This document shows, in pieces, positions 44,945 through 54,206 of a DNA stretch of 64,000 bases. The stretch lies in NCBI GenBank assembly GCA_946406115.1, contig OX291562.1, forward strand, positions 10,074,001-10,138,000. Direction: 5' to 3'. Source of the stretch: Apoda limacodes (lineage: Eukaryota; Arthropoda; Insecta; Lepidoptera; Limacodidae). Position 1 is the first letter of the stretch. Each line of letters starts with the position of its first letter. Under the pieces are notes generated by a model. The model was not told where the DNA came from. It saw nothing but the letters and a program-made list of their open reading frames with translations, and ran no database searches. Made by a program: the position numbers and the translations under genes.

Positions 44945-46140
44945 CAGTTTTTTTTTACCACTTAGGTGGCAACCAAGCACACGGTCCGCCTGATGGTAAG
45001 CGGTCACCGTAGCCTATGGACGCTTGTTACACCAGGGGTATCACTCGGGCGTTGCTGACCCTTTAAATATCCAATAACTTCTTTCTTGAAGAACCCCATA
45101 CTGTAGTCCTTAGAGAAAACCTTGGCAGGGAGCTCATTGCACAATCCAAGTGTTCGCGGGAGGAAGTTTCTCTGAAACCGCACTGTAAGCGACCATTTCG
45201 GTTCTAAAGTGTGAGGATGAATTCCCTGCCGATGGCGAGCGGTGCAATGGTAGAAAGTAGCCGGGGACATCATTTCGAACAATTCCTCAGAACACATCCC
45301 ATTGTACAAGCGGCATTTGGGATCGTCTACAATTTTCACAACCCGTCGTTGAACCGAGTCAAAAGGGCCAAGCTGGTATCCGGGTGCACCCACCCAGAGA
45401 TGGCAGCAGTAATCCATATGGGGCCAAACTTGCGACTTGTAAAGCAGCAACCTCTGCCCTGACGTGAAGTATTGCCTCGCTCTGTTGAGTACACTTAGTT
45501 TTATGGACGCCAACTTCACCTTGTCATGGAAATGATCTCGGTGCTGAACATCGCTGGAGATGTCAACATCAAGGATCCCAATGCTTTTGGAGATGGAGAG
45601 GAGAGTGCTTTGGAATTGTGAAACTACAGTGAATAGGGTTTTCTTAGCGGAGAGCGCGCACACTTATGTCTTTGTAGGATTGAATCGGACCAAGTTTACC
45701 CATCCCGTCAGAGACCTTGGTTAGTGTGGTCTCGATTTGAGACACAAGATCCCCTCGGTTTTCCTCCACAACGGAACGAGGGATGTTTGCACGACCCATG
45801 TTATAAGCGTCTCCAGTACTGTCATCTGCATAGCAATGCATGTTGTTGATGTCTAACATGACATTGATATGCAGTAGAAACAGCGTAGGAGACAGCACAG
45901 TGCCTTGCGGGACACCAGTTAAATTATTATTAACGTCCATTAATGTCCATGCTATCAGACCAACTACCGTCAACTTCGGCTCGCAATTCGCATGCATCTG
46001 CCGGACAAAAAGCTAGCCACACATTTGCACAAACTCTCGGGCACTCCGATGGCAACTTTGATAGAAGACCCCGGTGCCGGAACTGATCGAACGCCTTCGC
46101 TATGTTCAGGTTTCATGCCAATGCCTCCCCCTGACTCTCA
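44945..46140 (-). mobile_element. CR1-like non-LTR retrotransposon, 5'-truncated 3' half
   Basis: Begins inside the RT (AKAFDQFRHRGLLSKLP, about 46105) and runs to the family 3' terminus 'ggtggcaaccaagcac' / T run at 44950-44970. This copy defines the 3' end found alone at 35540, 41464, 57001, 61450 and 62698. Confidence 0.9.
45004..46140 (-). pseudogene. RT C-terminal half of CR1-like element, broken
   Basis: Minus strand, in order: remnant of motif A (IAKAFDQF, normally followed by a second acidic region), then TGVPQGTVLSPTLFLLHINVM and MHCYADDSTGDAY (45997-45644) with YADD intact. A frame change near 45655 leads to a 219-codon block with LSAKKTLFTVVSQFQST, GILDVDISSDVQ, SVLNRARQYFTSGQRLLLYK, DYCCHLWVGAPGYQL and RTLGLCNELPAKVF. 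It ends in TPGVTSVHRLR at the 3' UTR. The endonuclease is absent. Cannot act without a partner. Confidence 0.9.
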
Positions 46141-46525
46141 ATGGCTAGTGCCCATCGGTGTGTGAGATACACTAGAAGGTCACCAGTCGATTCCAATTCA
46201 TTAAAATCCATAATAAATTTACTTGACTTAGACCATGCGCTTTCACTTATTTCTTCCCACAGCCATCAGCTTTCTACCCCACGATATTGTAGTAAGTTCC
46301 TTTACTCTTCAGGCTGCAAGTAGAATGCACTCCCTAAAGACATTTGCAGTTCTAAAATTAGGCCTTTTAAAAGAAAATACTTTTAGGAAAATCTTCTGAG
46401 GCAGCTAGAGTGATTTATCTTTTGCTTTCACCATTTTGTAACTATTTATATATATGTATGACTCTATTTAAATATTATTCACATATTTGATATTGTATAT
46501 AATATTGATATAAATATAAAACCAT
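46141..46525. other. Unassigned, possibly another non-LTR 3' region
   Basis: 'gacatttgcagttctaaaat', 'ggaaaatcttctgaggcagc' and AT-rich DNA. No clear family. Confidence 0.3.
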
Positions 46526-47041
46526 ATGTATCCCTACGTTAGAATGTATATTAGTAATTATTATTTATTATTTAACGCGGTTATTTTAGCATTAGAACAT
46601 TGGCGTTGTTTTCTTGATAACGGGAAGCAATTCATTATTTTTACTGACCATGCTGCATTAAAATGGTTTCTGAAATTATCTTACCCTAAGGGAAGATTAG
46701 CCAGATGGACCATTCGGTGGTCTTGCTTCAATTTTATTATAAAACATATGACAGGGAAAGACATAGTTGTTCCTGATATTTTATCTCGGTCCATACCGAT
46801 AATGGAGGACACATCAACTGACGAACAGACTGACGTAGATGATGTATTATTTGTGGAGCCAATCGATAGTGATCGGAGTATGATCTGATACGAACAAAAG
46901 TGGTGGTGTTTAAAATTTGTATTTAAAAATAATCCATCTGATTGTTTAGATTTCTGTATTAAGGACGAGAAACTACTTAATAAAGTCAATATGGAACCTG
47001 ATAGTAACTACATGGGAATGGAAGTTCCAAATCCTAATTAA
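46526..47041 (+). pseudogene. Ty3/Gypsy pol fragment: RNase H and start of the linker to integrase
   Basis: Plus-strand frame from an LTR retrotransposon polyprotein. RNase H residues: ILALEHWRCFLDNGKQFIIF, then TDHAALKWFL (the conserved TDH), RLARWTIRWSCFNFIIKH and PDILSRS, the usual end of gypsy RNase H. A Thr/Asp-rich spacer follows. The frame has one TGA at 46886-46888, but the same phase then stays open to a stop at 47039-47041, with WWCLKFVFKNNPSDCLDF-type residues expected before the integrase zinc finger. No protease, RT core, integrase or LTR is present within several kb. It is an isolated old fragment of an invertebrate retroelement. Confidence 0.9.
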
Positions 47042-47127
47042 TTCCATATTCAATAAATTATTTACTATTATTTTGTTAACTATTTTTTGAAAATTCTATT
47101 AGGTCAGTATATAACTGAATATAAATA
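47042..47127. other. Spacer
   Basis: AT-rich, nothing recognised. Confidence 0.3.
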
Positions 47128-47221
47128 TTTTTGAACATTACACACAGCGCCGTCTGGCCCCAAACTAAGCAAAGCTTATGTTATGGATACCAGACAACGG
47201 ATACAAAAACATACATATGAT
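47128..47221 (-). mobile_element. 3' part of tRNA-SINE
   Basis: 'cacacagcgccgtctggccc', 'aagcaaagcttatgttatgg' and 'ataccagacaacgg' match the 3' part of the SINE at 3775-4036, on the minus strand. It stops abruptly where the fold-back arm starts. Confidence 0.85.
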
Positions 47222-47515
47222 GATGATTCTGGTGTGCTATTGTAAAATTCTAATGAGCAATTGTCTTTACATAATTCTGGTGTATAATTGCCGTCAGATC
47301 ATTCTGGTGAGAAATTTTCGTAAGATAATTTTGGGTGTACAAATAATTATTTGTGTTTGTCTTGACACCCAGCCGGTGTTTTCTATGTGTAATAAACAGC
47401 CAAAATTATCTTACGACAATTGCTCACCAGAATGATCTGACGGCAATTGTACACCAGAATTATCTTACGACAATTTTTCATTAGAATTTTACAGTAATAG
47501 CACACCAGAATCATC
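47222..47515. repeat. Fold-back of 27-bp repeat units with SINE piece in the loop
   Basis: The left arm 47222-47334 and right arm 47400-47515 are reverse complements with small indels. Each is built of 27-bp units like ttctggtgtacaattg + tcgtaagataa. The 65-bp loop (47335-47399) reads 'attatttgtgtttgtcttga' and 'gccggtgttttctatgtg', the SINE body, in the orientation opposite to the SINE part on the left. Seen directly. Confidence 0.85.
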
Positions 47516-47580
47516 TTACGACGATTGCACACCAGAATTAGCTGACGACAATTGCACACCATAATTATCTGACGGGTGAT
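47400..47580 (+). repeat. 27-bp tandem repeat, about 6.5 units
   Basis: Units related to ttacgacaattgcacaccagaattatc. Read in phase they code for a nine-residue repeat, LSYDNCTPE, with two stops. This could be chance, since 27 is a multiple of three. Confidence 0.8.
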
Positions 47581-47734
47581 TGGCTGACCGAATTATCATA
47601 TCAAGTATCGAGAGTAATGAAGCTGGGCCTGACACCCTTGAAGCATTAAGAAATGCTGAGGGTGTAACCCCATCGATATCGTTGGTGTAACATTTGTTAA
47701 AGGTATTAACCATTTAATATTGAAATCGGCCAAG

Positions 47735-48290
47735 TGCGGGTGGGACTATAAAACTTGAAAAAAAATCACGTTTGTTATTTGGGAGCCCCCTTAAATATTT
47801 GTTTAATTTTATTAATTATTTATTTTTAAAGCGAAAATATATAACTAAATATTCTGTGAATATTTCAAGCGTCTACCTGTTACCGTTTTCAATATCGAGC
47901 AAAAAAATCACGTTTGTTGTATGGGAGCCCCCCTTAAATATTTGTTTAATTTTATTTAATTATTTATTTTTAAAGCGAAAATATATAACTAAATATTCTG
48001 TGAATATTTCAAGCGTCTACCTGTTACCGTTTTCAATATCGAGCAAAAAAATCACGTTTGTTGTATGGGAGCCCCCCTTAAATATTTGTTTTATTTTTAT
48101 TTAATTATTTATTTTTAAAGCGTAAATATATAACTAAATATTCTGTGAATATTTCAAGCGTCTACCAGTTGCCGTTATTAATATCGAGCAAAAACGAGCA
48201 AAAAAATCTCGTTTGTTGTATATTGAGCCCCTCAAATATTTCTGTTTTTTAGTATTTATTGTTATAGCGACAACAGAAATACATCTTTTC
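47735..48290 (-). repeat. Tandem array of a ~143-bp module of the 'agggttccgtaccc' family
   Basis: The marker 'atcacgtttgtt' occurs at 47765, 47907 and 48051, and a variant at 48206, so the period is 142-155 bp over about 3.5 copies. Modules 2 and 3 are nearly identical. The last module joins the family body ('tatagcgacaacagaaat'). The 110-codon frame over it is a repeat artefact (it shows the same segment twice). Confidence 0.85.
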
Positions 48291-49007
48291 TAAACGTTTC
48301 AACTGTTTAACGGACAGATCCCTAATAAACCACTTCTTACTAAATATCAGAAATTCGTATATATATACATAATATGAAAATACATGTCATTTGATATCTG
48401 TTATCATATCAAAAGTCTTGAATCTTTTGTAATTTTGTAAAAAAATCCTATTAGCATTTTACTGTCACATTTTTTTGGTTTTTCGTCATGTACCTACGTT
48501 TATTAATGCACAAGAATAAATTCAAATATCGATTACTATTTTTGCAAAAATTATTTACGATGATAACCCTATCGTTAAAAAATATATCACAATATCTATT
48601 TACGTCTCTTTAACCTATAAGTTTTGGAATGTAAGCATACATTTTATTTTCATCCTTATAAAAGGTAGTCTTTCTTCTCATCAGAAATTACACTCTGCAA
48701 GACGTTTTTACCCTCAAATTAGATTAGGCTTGGAATTTTATGTGCTTACTCATCTGGAACCACTTACGAAATCAATTTAACGGGTCTTTGCCCGAAGCAG
48801 CCTTGGACTTGATTCATCATTTTATTTTTATATCACAAGGGACAGCATAAATCAATATTTAGTTTCCTAATGAGGATGCAGAATGTGGTTATTATCTATG
48901 GCTATATCTATATGGCTTTATAAGTCACTAAGAGTTGTATGTGATGCTCGTTACGAGCGTATTTCCAGAGCAAAGATGTAGTTGGGATTTTCATCAGTTA
49001 CACTTGG
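48291..49007. other. Unassigned DNA
   Basis: Nothing recognised. Confidence 0.4.
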
Positions 49008-49078
49008 GCCTCGGTAGCTCAGTGGTAGAGCACTAACACGGAATGTAAGGGTCGCAGGATCAAGTCCTGGCTCGAGGT
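49008..49078 (+). tRNA. tRNA-like sequence (anticodon position GGA), probably pseudogene or SINE head
   Basis: The D arm GCTC/GAGC with loop AGTGGTA is perfect. The anticodon arm CTAAC/GTAAG has one A-A mismatch and loop ACGGAAT, placing GGA (Ser) at the anticodon. The T arm CAGG/CCTG has loop ATCAAGT instead of TTCRANT. The acceptor stem pairs over most of its length (CCTCG with CGAGG). A-box good, B-box (GGATCAAGTCC) with two deviations. The missing class II long arm argues against a functional Ser tRNA. A decayed tRNA or SINE head is more likely. Confidence 0.5.
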
Positions 49079-49137
49079 TAATCTTTTGACTGCATCTATG
49101 CTATGAAAGTATTTACTTATGTTGATATCCATAGTAA
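49079..49137. other. Spacer
   Basis: Short sequence between the tRNA-like element and the Helitron-like element. Confidence 0.3.
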
Positions 49138-49609
49138 TATTATTAATGCGAAAGGAACTCTGTCTGTCTGTTTGTCTGTTACCTCTTCACGCTTAAACCG
49201 CTGAACCGATTTAGATAAAATTTGGCATGGAGATAGTTTGAGATCTAAAAAAGCACTTAGGCTACTTGAAAACGTCAAGTGTGAGTCGGTTTTTTTTTCT
49301 ATAAAAATTGAAGTGTTGCCGTTGAAATCTTACACCGATAACCGAATTTCTGAAGGGTAAAATCGTGGGCAAAAGCTTTTAATATAAATTCGAACGTAAC
49401 TCTGTCTTTATGTTACCTATTGACGCTGAAACGGCTGTGCCGATTAGGATAAAATTTGGCATGGAGATAGTTTGAGTCCCGGGAAAGGACATAACTTACT
49501 TGAAAACGTCCAATGTGAGTCTGTTTTTTTTTCTATAATTGAGGAGTTGCCGTTGAAATCTACATCGATTACCGAATTCAGGGCGGGTGGAACGCTGGGC
49601 AAAAGCTAG
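49138..49609 (+). mobile_element. Helitron-like (MINE) element with duplicated body
   Basis: Starts TC (49138-49139) after A and ends CTAG (49606-49609) before T. The ~235-bp body is present twice in tandem; each copy has 'aaaatttggcatggagatag', 'ctacttgaaaacgtc' or a close variant, and 'ttgccgttgaaatct'. The first body lacks its CTAG. This suggests one element with an internal duplication or an insertion next to an older copy. Confidence 0.75.
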
Positions 49610-50121
49610 TTAAATATATGTTTAACATAATATTATACTACACTATTATTCGAAAACCACAAAATTGATGACTTTAGAAAGAAAATTTGACGAGTTTATA
49701 GAAGGAAAAATCTCAGAAAAAAAACTAAAATTTTAAATAAATATTTTGTAGACTTATATCTAATAACAAAACCACACCTTGTTTTAAGCGAAAAAAATTA
49801 AATTCACCGTCAGTTACAGAAGCTACCCTTAGGAAATAATCTTAAGTGATTTTATTTTAGTTTTTTTGAATTTTAACTTAGTTCCTACTCGGACTATACC
49901 TTAGTTACCGCATACATACATACAACAAAGATTGGATATTTTCAGAAGTCACAATGTGTAAAACTTAACGTATATTTGTAATGTATAGGTGGATGCTACG
50001 ACCATACGGACAATCCCTGATCACCCCTTTTAAAATAAGTTTCGTAATATTATTTATTTTTATTTACATTAGTAAATTAAATTATTAAAATAAAAGGAAA
50101 ATGAAGGGTTATAGGTAAGCT

Positions 50122-50122
<1 letters not shown>
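49610..50122. other. Unassigned AT-rich DNA
   Basis: Nothing recognised. Confidence 0.4.

Positions 50123-50176
<54 letters not shown>
50123..50176. repeat. (AT)n microsatellite, about 27 units
   Basis: Uninterrupted alternating AT. Confidence 0.95.
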
Positions 50177-50186
<10 letters not shown>

Positions 50187-50424
50187 ATGTACAACTTTAC
50201 GGTTTTTACTCCCTGAAACCACACCCACAACATAATTAGGGGACAGCCTCACTTTACCAAACACTTCAGTCCTGTGTGAGGGGTGGGGGTGGGGAAGTTA
50301 TTCTAATAGGTTCGAAAATCGAAATCGCTAAATTTGCGTTTTCTTTACGTTAATTTTTAGAGTAATGTCTATCAGTGTGTGTGTGTATGTGTGTGTCTGT
50401 GTGTGTGTATGTTTGTTAGCTTTT
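50177..50424. repeat. Low-complexity stretch with (GT)n
   Basis: A (GT)n tract lies at 50374-50410, broken by 'gtatg' and 'gtctg'. Between the microsatellites is a C-rich to G-rich segment ('gtgtgaggggtgggggtgggg'). Confidence 0.7.
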
Positions 50425-50560
50425 TTTGTCCCTCGATATCTCAAGAACCAATGGACTAAATTGCTTTCGTGACCATATCAATCGATACGCCACGTCATGA
50501 TTTAAATCTGAAAAGAGTTTGAGCAAAATTGGTCCAGCGGTTAGTTTTTTATGGCTAAAC
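50425..50560 (+). repeat. Diverged repeat, inverted relative of 40320-40470
   Basis: 'ccctcgatatctcaagaac', 'atcgatacgccacgtcatga' and 'attggtccagcggtt' are the reverse complement of words in the 40141-40519 element, in the same order. Confidence 0.65.
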
Positions 50561-50934
50561 AACTAATTTTTTTTCGAGAAGCAATATATTGCTATATATT
50601 AATAATATATAAAATTAAAAAAAGTGCAGAACTTGCTACCGAAACAATTTTTATTGATATATTTGCAGGTATTTTTTTACGAATGCAACTTTACAAATAC
50701 CTTTTTTTGTTCTAGTTTAATTATAACAGAAAAAAGGAAACCTTATTACAAAGTCATGACTAGCCATTTCTTTGTAAGAACAAAGGCCCGTAACAAATTG
50801 CGACAGATTCATTAACACTTCACTTCCGGAATGGTAGCCATTTTGTATAAGACACGTCACAACTCAGCAGTTTTAAAAATTGAATGAGAAAATAAATTTA
50901 AATGATTTTCGTTTTTATTTTTATTGAGAGGTGA
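50561..50934. other. Unassigned AT-rich DNA
   Basis: Nothing recognised. The small frame at 50624 is low-complexity. Confidence 0.35.
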
Positions 50935-51117
50935 TTTTTAGGGTTCCTTAAACAAAGGGTACAAAACGGGACCCTACTACTAAGACTTCGCTTGCCGTCC
51001 ATCTGTATGTCTGTCACCAGGCTTGTCATGTTGTTCATCTTCTGAACCGTGATAGTTAGACAGTTGAAATTTTCACAGATGTATTTCTATTACCGCTATA
51101 ACAACAAATACTAAAAT
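50935..51117 (+). repeat. 'agggttccttaaac' copy of the 28438 family
   Basis: 'gaaccgtgatagttagacag', 'ttgaaattttcacag' and 'tataacaacaaatactaaa' as in 28438-28600. Confidence 0.8.
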
Positions 51118-51188
51118 TATTGATAGAATCAGGCGTTACTTTGCGAAAATTCATTATTATGATAAAATATTATTACCTTGCAAGGTAA

Positions 51189-51347
51189 CTAATTAACAAG
51201 TTTATATGCCGCTAGTAATGTTGATTTTCCTTTTTGAAAACCATTTTGTTGTTTAGATAAAATGTTATATTTTATTATAAAAGTGGTTAATCTAGAGTGA
51301 ACGGCTTTTTCAAATAATTTAGAAAAGTTTGCATGCACAACGTTTAA
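51189..51347 (-). pseudogene. Non-LTR RT N-terminal fragment (left-hand copy)
   Basis: The minus strand reads FSKLFEKAVHSRLTTFII, then LSKQQNGFQKGKSTLLAAYK, the RT region before motif A. It is from a different element than the RT within the arms. Its 3' continuation is lost near 51189. The homologous fragment in the right arm (from 56392) stops at KGKST, where the second inverted repeat starts. Confidence 0.8.
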
Positions 51348-51348
51348 C

Positions 51349-51564
51349 GTGATGTCAATTCTTGAAGAAGAAACTTCCCGGGTATACACCTGTGACCATC
51401 AATCACGCAGGAACCAGGCCAACAAATACACCGAATCTGTGCAAATATGTGTAAACACGTACACGTCTATGCGCCACAAAATTCTCAGGACTTGTATTAA
51501 AAAAGCAAATGCTCTAAATTATAGAAGAGCCAAAAGTGCCACGCACCTTCTCATGGAATCGTGA
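51349..51564 (+). other. Unrecognised 71-codon frame ending at a splice-donor-like site
   Basis: Reads MMSILEEETSRVYTC, then QANKYTESVQICVNTYTSMR and RTCIKKANALNYRRAK. It is basic and protein-like, and ends at 'gaatcgtgagt', a plausible GTGAGT donor. Present also in the right arm (56390-56175, minus), with one or two residue changes. No family recognised. It may be a captured exon or an element ORF1 piece. Confidence 0.35.
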
Positions 51565-51744
51565 GTTTATTTTTAATCCTATTATTAACGTTGTGTATGT
51601 CGCTTTTTTTTCACAAATAAACTTAGGTTTCTACGAACATACAGTAAGCACGCGTAAATATACTGAGAAGCTACAGTAAGTATATTAATTTTTTTAAAGA
51701 GGTCACAAAGAGATTGTTACGAAAACGACTTGAAACAGCTTAAG

Positions 51745-52020
51745 AGAATTCGATTCGGAGCGCCTTTCAGCGTTACTCATACAAACGAAATTCTCACTTT
51801 TTCTTGACACTTGCTAATGAAACACCACGAAATTTTGAAAACATGTTCTAGTAATAAATATTTAGGTCTGCATTGTGCCAGTTTTCTATTAAATTTTATA
51901 GATCAAAAGTTATACACGATTCTAGTTTTTCAAATGGATTTAAAAAAGATTTCTAGTTAATACAAACATTTTACAAGATTTTGGAAAACCACAGACAAGG
52001 GCTTTTGGCTATTCGGCTTG
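51745..52020 (+). repeat. Old interspersed repeat inside left arm
   Basis: Related to 3506-3690 (shared words listed there). Its mirror copy is 55720-55995. Confidence 0.65.
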
Positions 52021-52149
52021 GGATTATGGCTATTTTTATTTTATTTTATTTATTTATGGTCAACCAACAGTTGTTACATCAAAACAAACATAGTATACTA
52101 CAATATCCATACTAAACGTATAACATCTTGTTAAATGCACAACTACTTG

Positions 52150-53531
52150 GTCAAAGTCAAAGTCAAAATGGTTTATTCAAATAAGGATTTTACAATCACT
52201 TTTGAATCGTCAAAGTTATAAAATATTATTTTTTGAACCTTCCCACCTTCCCGCCGGTTCACAATGTTGTTGATTTCAACCGAGAAGAATCCGGAAAGAA
52301 ACTCGATAGTTACTCTTTTAAAAACACTATCAATAATACAAATGAGCTAAAAATACAATTAATGTTTTAAATAAAAAAAATTTAGCCGTACAATTTTATG
52401 TTATTTCCACTGTAACTTGGTTTAGCTATGCACCCTGTAATTGAGCATCTTCAGTCCCAAGGATTTTTATAATTTACATAGTCTGAAATATTGTAGTATG
52501 CCTTTTTACAAAATACCTGCTTGATAAAAGATTTAAATTTACTTATTGATAGATTTTGAATTTTATTGGGAACTTTGTTGTAAAAGTGTATACATTGCCC
52601 CATAAAAGAGTTACTTATTTTGTGTAGACGTGTATCATGCACCAACAGCTTATTTTTACTTCTAGTATTTACTTTGTGAACGTCACTTTTCTTGCTGAAA
52701 CTATTGATATTTTTATGTACATATAAAAGATTTTCATATATGTACTGCGACGCTAAAGTTGAAATTTTTACTTCCCTAAACCTATCCCTCAGAGATATCC
52801 TAGATCCTTACTTATAAATAGCACGAATTGCCCTTTTTTGTAACAAAAATATTGTATTTACATCAGCAGCGCTACCCCACAATAGGATACCATATGTCAT
52901 TAAACTATGGAAATAGCTAAAATATACTAATTTTGCAGTGTCGACATCGGTCAATTGCCTTATTTTCTTGTTCGCATACACAGCAGAGCTAAGTTTTTTG
53001 GCTAGGTTATGAATATTAGGACACCATTGAAGTTTGGAGTCCAGCGTTATGTCAAGAAAGACTGTTGAATAAACAAGTTCTAATTGCTCGCCATTAATAT
53101 TAATACATGTTTGTCTCTGACTAACATTTAGTAATGAAAATTTAACACATTTGGTTTTTTTTTCATTAAGTAACAAATTATTAGCGTTAAACCAATTTAC
53201 AATTTTAGAAAGGGCATTATTTAATTCATTATAACATGTCTGTCGTCTCTTAACTTCAAAAAGCAAAGAGGTATCATCAGCAAATAAGACAATGTCATGG
53301 TTTTTTACATGATATGGGAGATCATTAATGTAAATAAGAAATAGAAAAGGACCTGAAATTGAGCCCTGAGGGACTCCCATAGTGACTGCTGATCCCGGAG
53401 ATCTTTCACCGTTGACATCTATTTTCTGTACTCTCCTACTCATATAGGATGTCAAAAGGTCGAGAGCTTTGCCTCTAATACCATAGTGATGTAGCTTCAT
53501 GATGAGATTTTCATGTTGAACACAGTCAAAT
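52150..53531 (-). pseudogene. RT C-terminal half and 3' UTR, left-arm copy
   Basis: Minus-strand copy of the right-arm RT. The coding part runs from just after motif A (LHHYGIRGKALDLLTSYMS) through GVPQGSISGPFLFLIYIND, LFADDTSLLF, the thumb and LLQKRAIRAIYK. It carries the same premature TAA at 52808-52810 as the right-arm copy. The same phase then continues to a stop at about 52451. The 3' UTR runs to about 52150 and ends in 'gactttgactttgac' repeats. Lacks the endonuclease, N-terminal RT and motif A Asp. Confidence 0.9.
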
Positions 53532-54206
53532 AATGAAACTAGTAAAGCTAGTAATTCTTGTCAGGACTTTGAGTTGATTGTAGATGATACTAGTTTTAAA
53601 ACAAATTCTGAGGTAACAGTTGCCTTTGAACAGTTTTTTAGAAATATTTCATTCAAAACAACTAAACATCTAAACTCAAGTCCAATTTTAGCAGAAAAAT
53701 TATTAAAAACTAGTGTTCCTGAATGTAAAGTTCCCTTTGTATTTAAAAACATTAGTCCTACGGATATCATTAATACATTTAAAATATTAGAAATTAAAAA
53801 CACCACAGACCTTTGGGGACTTTCTGTAAAAACTATAAATTCAATAATTCATTCTCACAGCACAACCCTTAGCCATAATTTTTAATAGTTGTGTTGATAG
53901 TGGTGTGTTTCCTGATGAGATGAAACTTAGCAAAGTTATACCTCTTTTTAAATCAGGTAGTTCAACAGATCCTAATAATTTTCGGCCTAATTCAATACTA
54001 CCTGTACTCAGTAAAGTTTTTGAAAAAATCATACTTTGTCAAATGTTAAGCCATTTCTGTATTAATGAGCTACTTAGTAGTAAACAGTTTGGCTTTATGA
54101 AAAGCCGTTCCACAACCGATGCAGGAGTGGCACTATTAAAAAATATATATAACGCCTGGGAGGATTCGCATGACGCCCTTGGAGTGTTTTGTGATTTATC
54201 TAAGGC
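53532..54206. other. Spacer of inverted repeat 1
   Basis: 675 bp present once. From about 53550 it codes for the N-terminal RT of the plus-strand element. At the left edge 'actagtaaagctagt' is a small hairpin just past the inner end of the left arm. Confidence 0.85.

Larger units (their letters stand above)
51218..53531 (-). repeat. Inverted repeat 1, left arm (2.31 kb)
   Basis: Reverse complement of 54207-56521, nearly identical. The 230-residue RT segment is unchanged, and I noted only scattered single-base changes and a length change in a homopolymer in the rest. The outer end lies in the RT fragment at 51218, the inner end at 53531 (motif A region of the arm RT). Contents in order: RT fragment, 71-codon frame, old interspersed repeat, RT 3' UTR and RT C-terminal half. 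Confidence 0.95.

Noticed and set aside
47222..47580. CRISPR-like regularly spaced repeats
   Set aside because: Units are contiguous 27-mers without unique spacers, and the surroundings are eukaryotic transposons.
47772..48104. 110-codon frame with an internal repeated segment
   Set aside because: It translates the 143-bp tandem repeat; the duplicated residues are the DNA period.
49008..49078. Functional tRNA-Ser
   Set aside because: No long variable arm, altered T loop and mismatches in stems. Kept only as tRNA-like.
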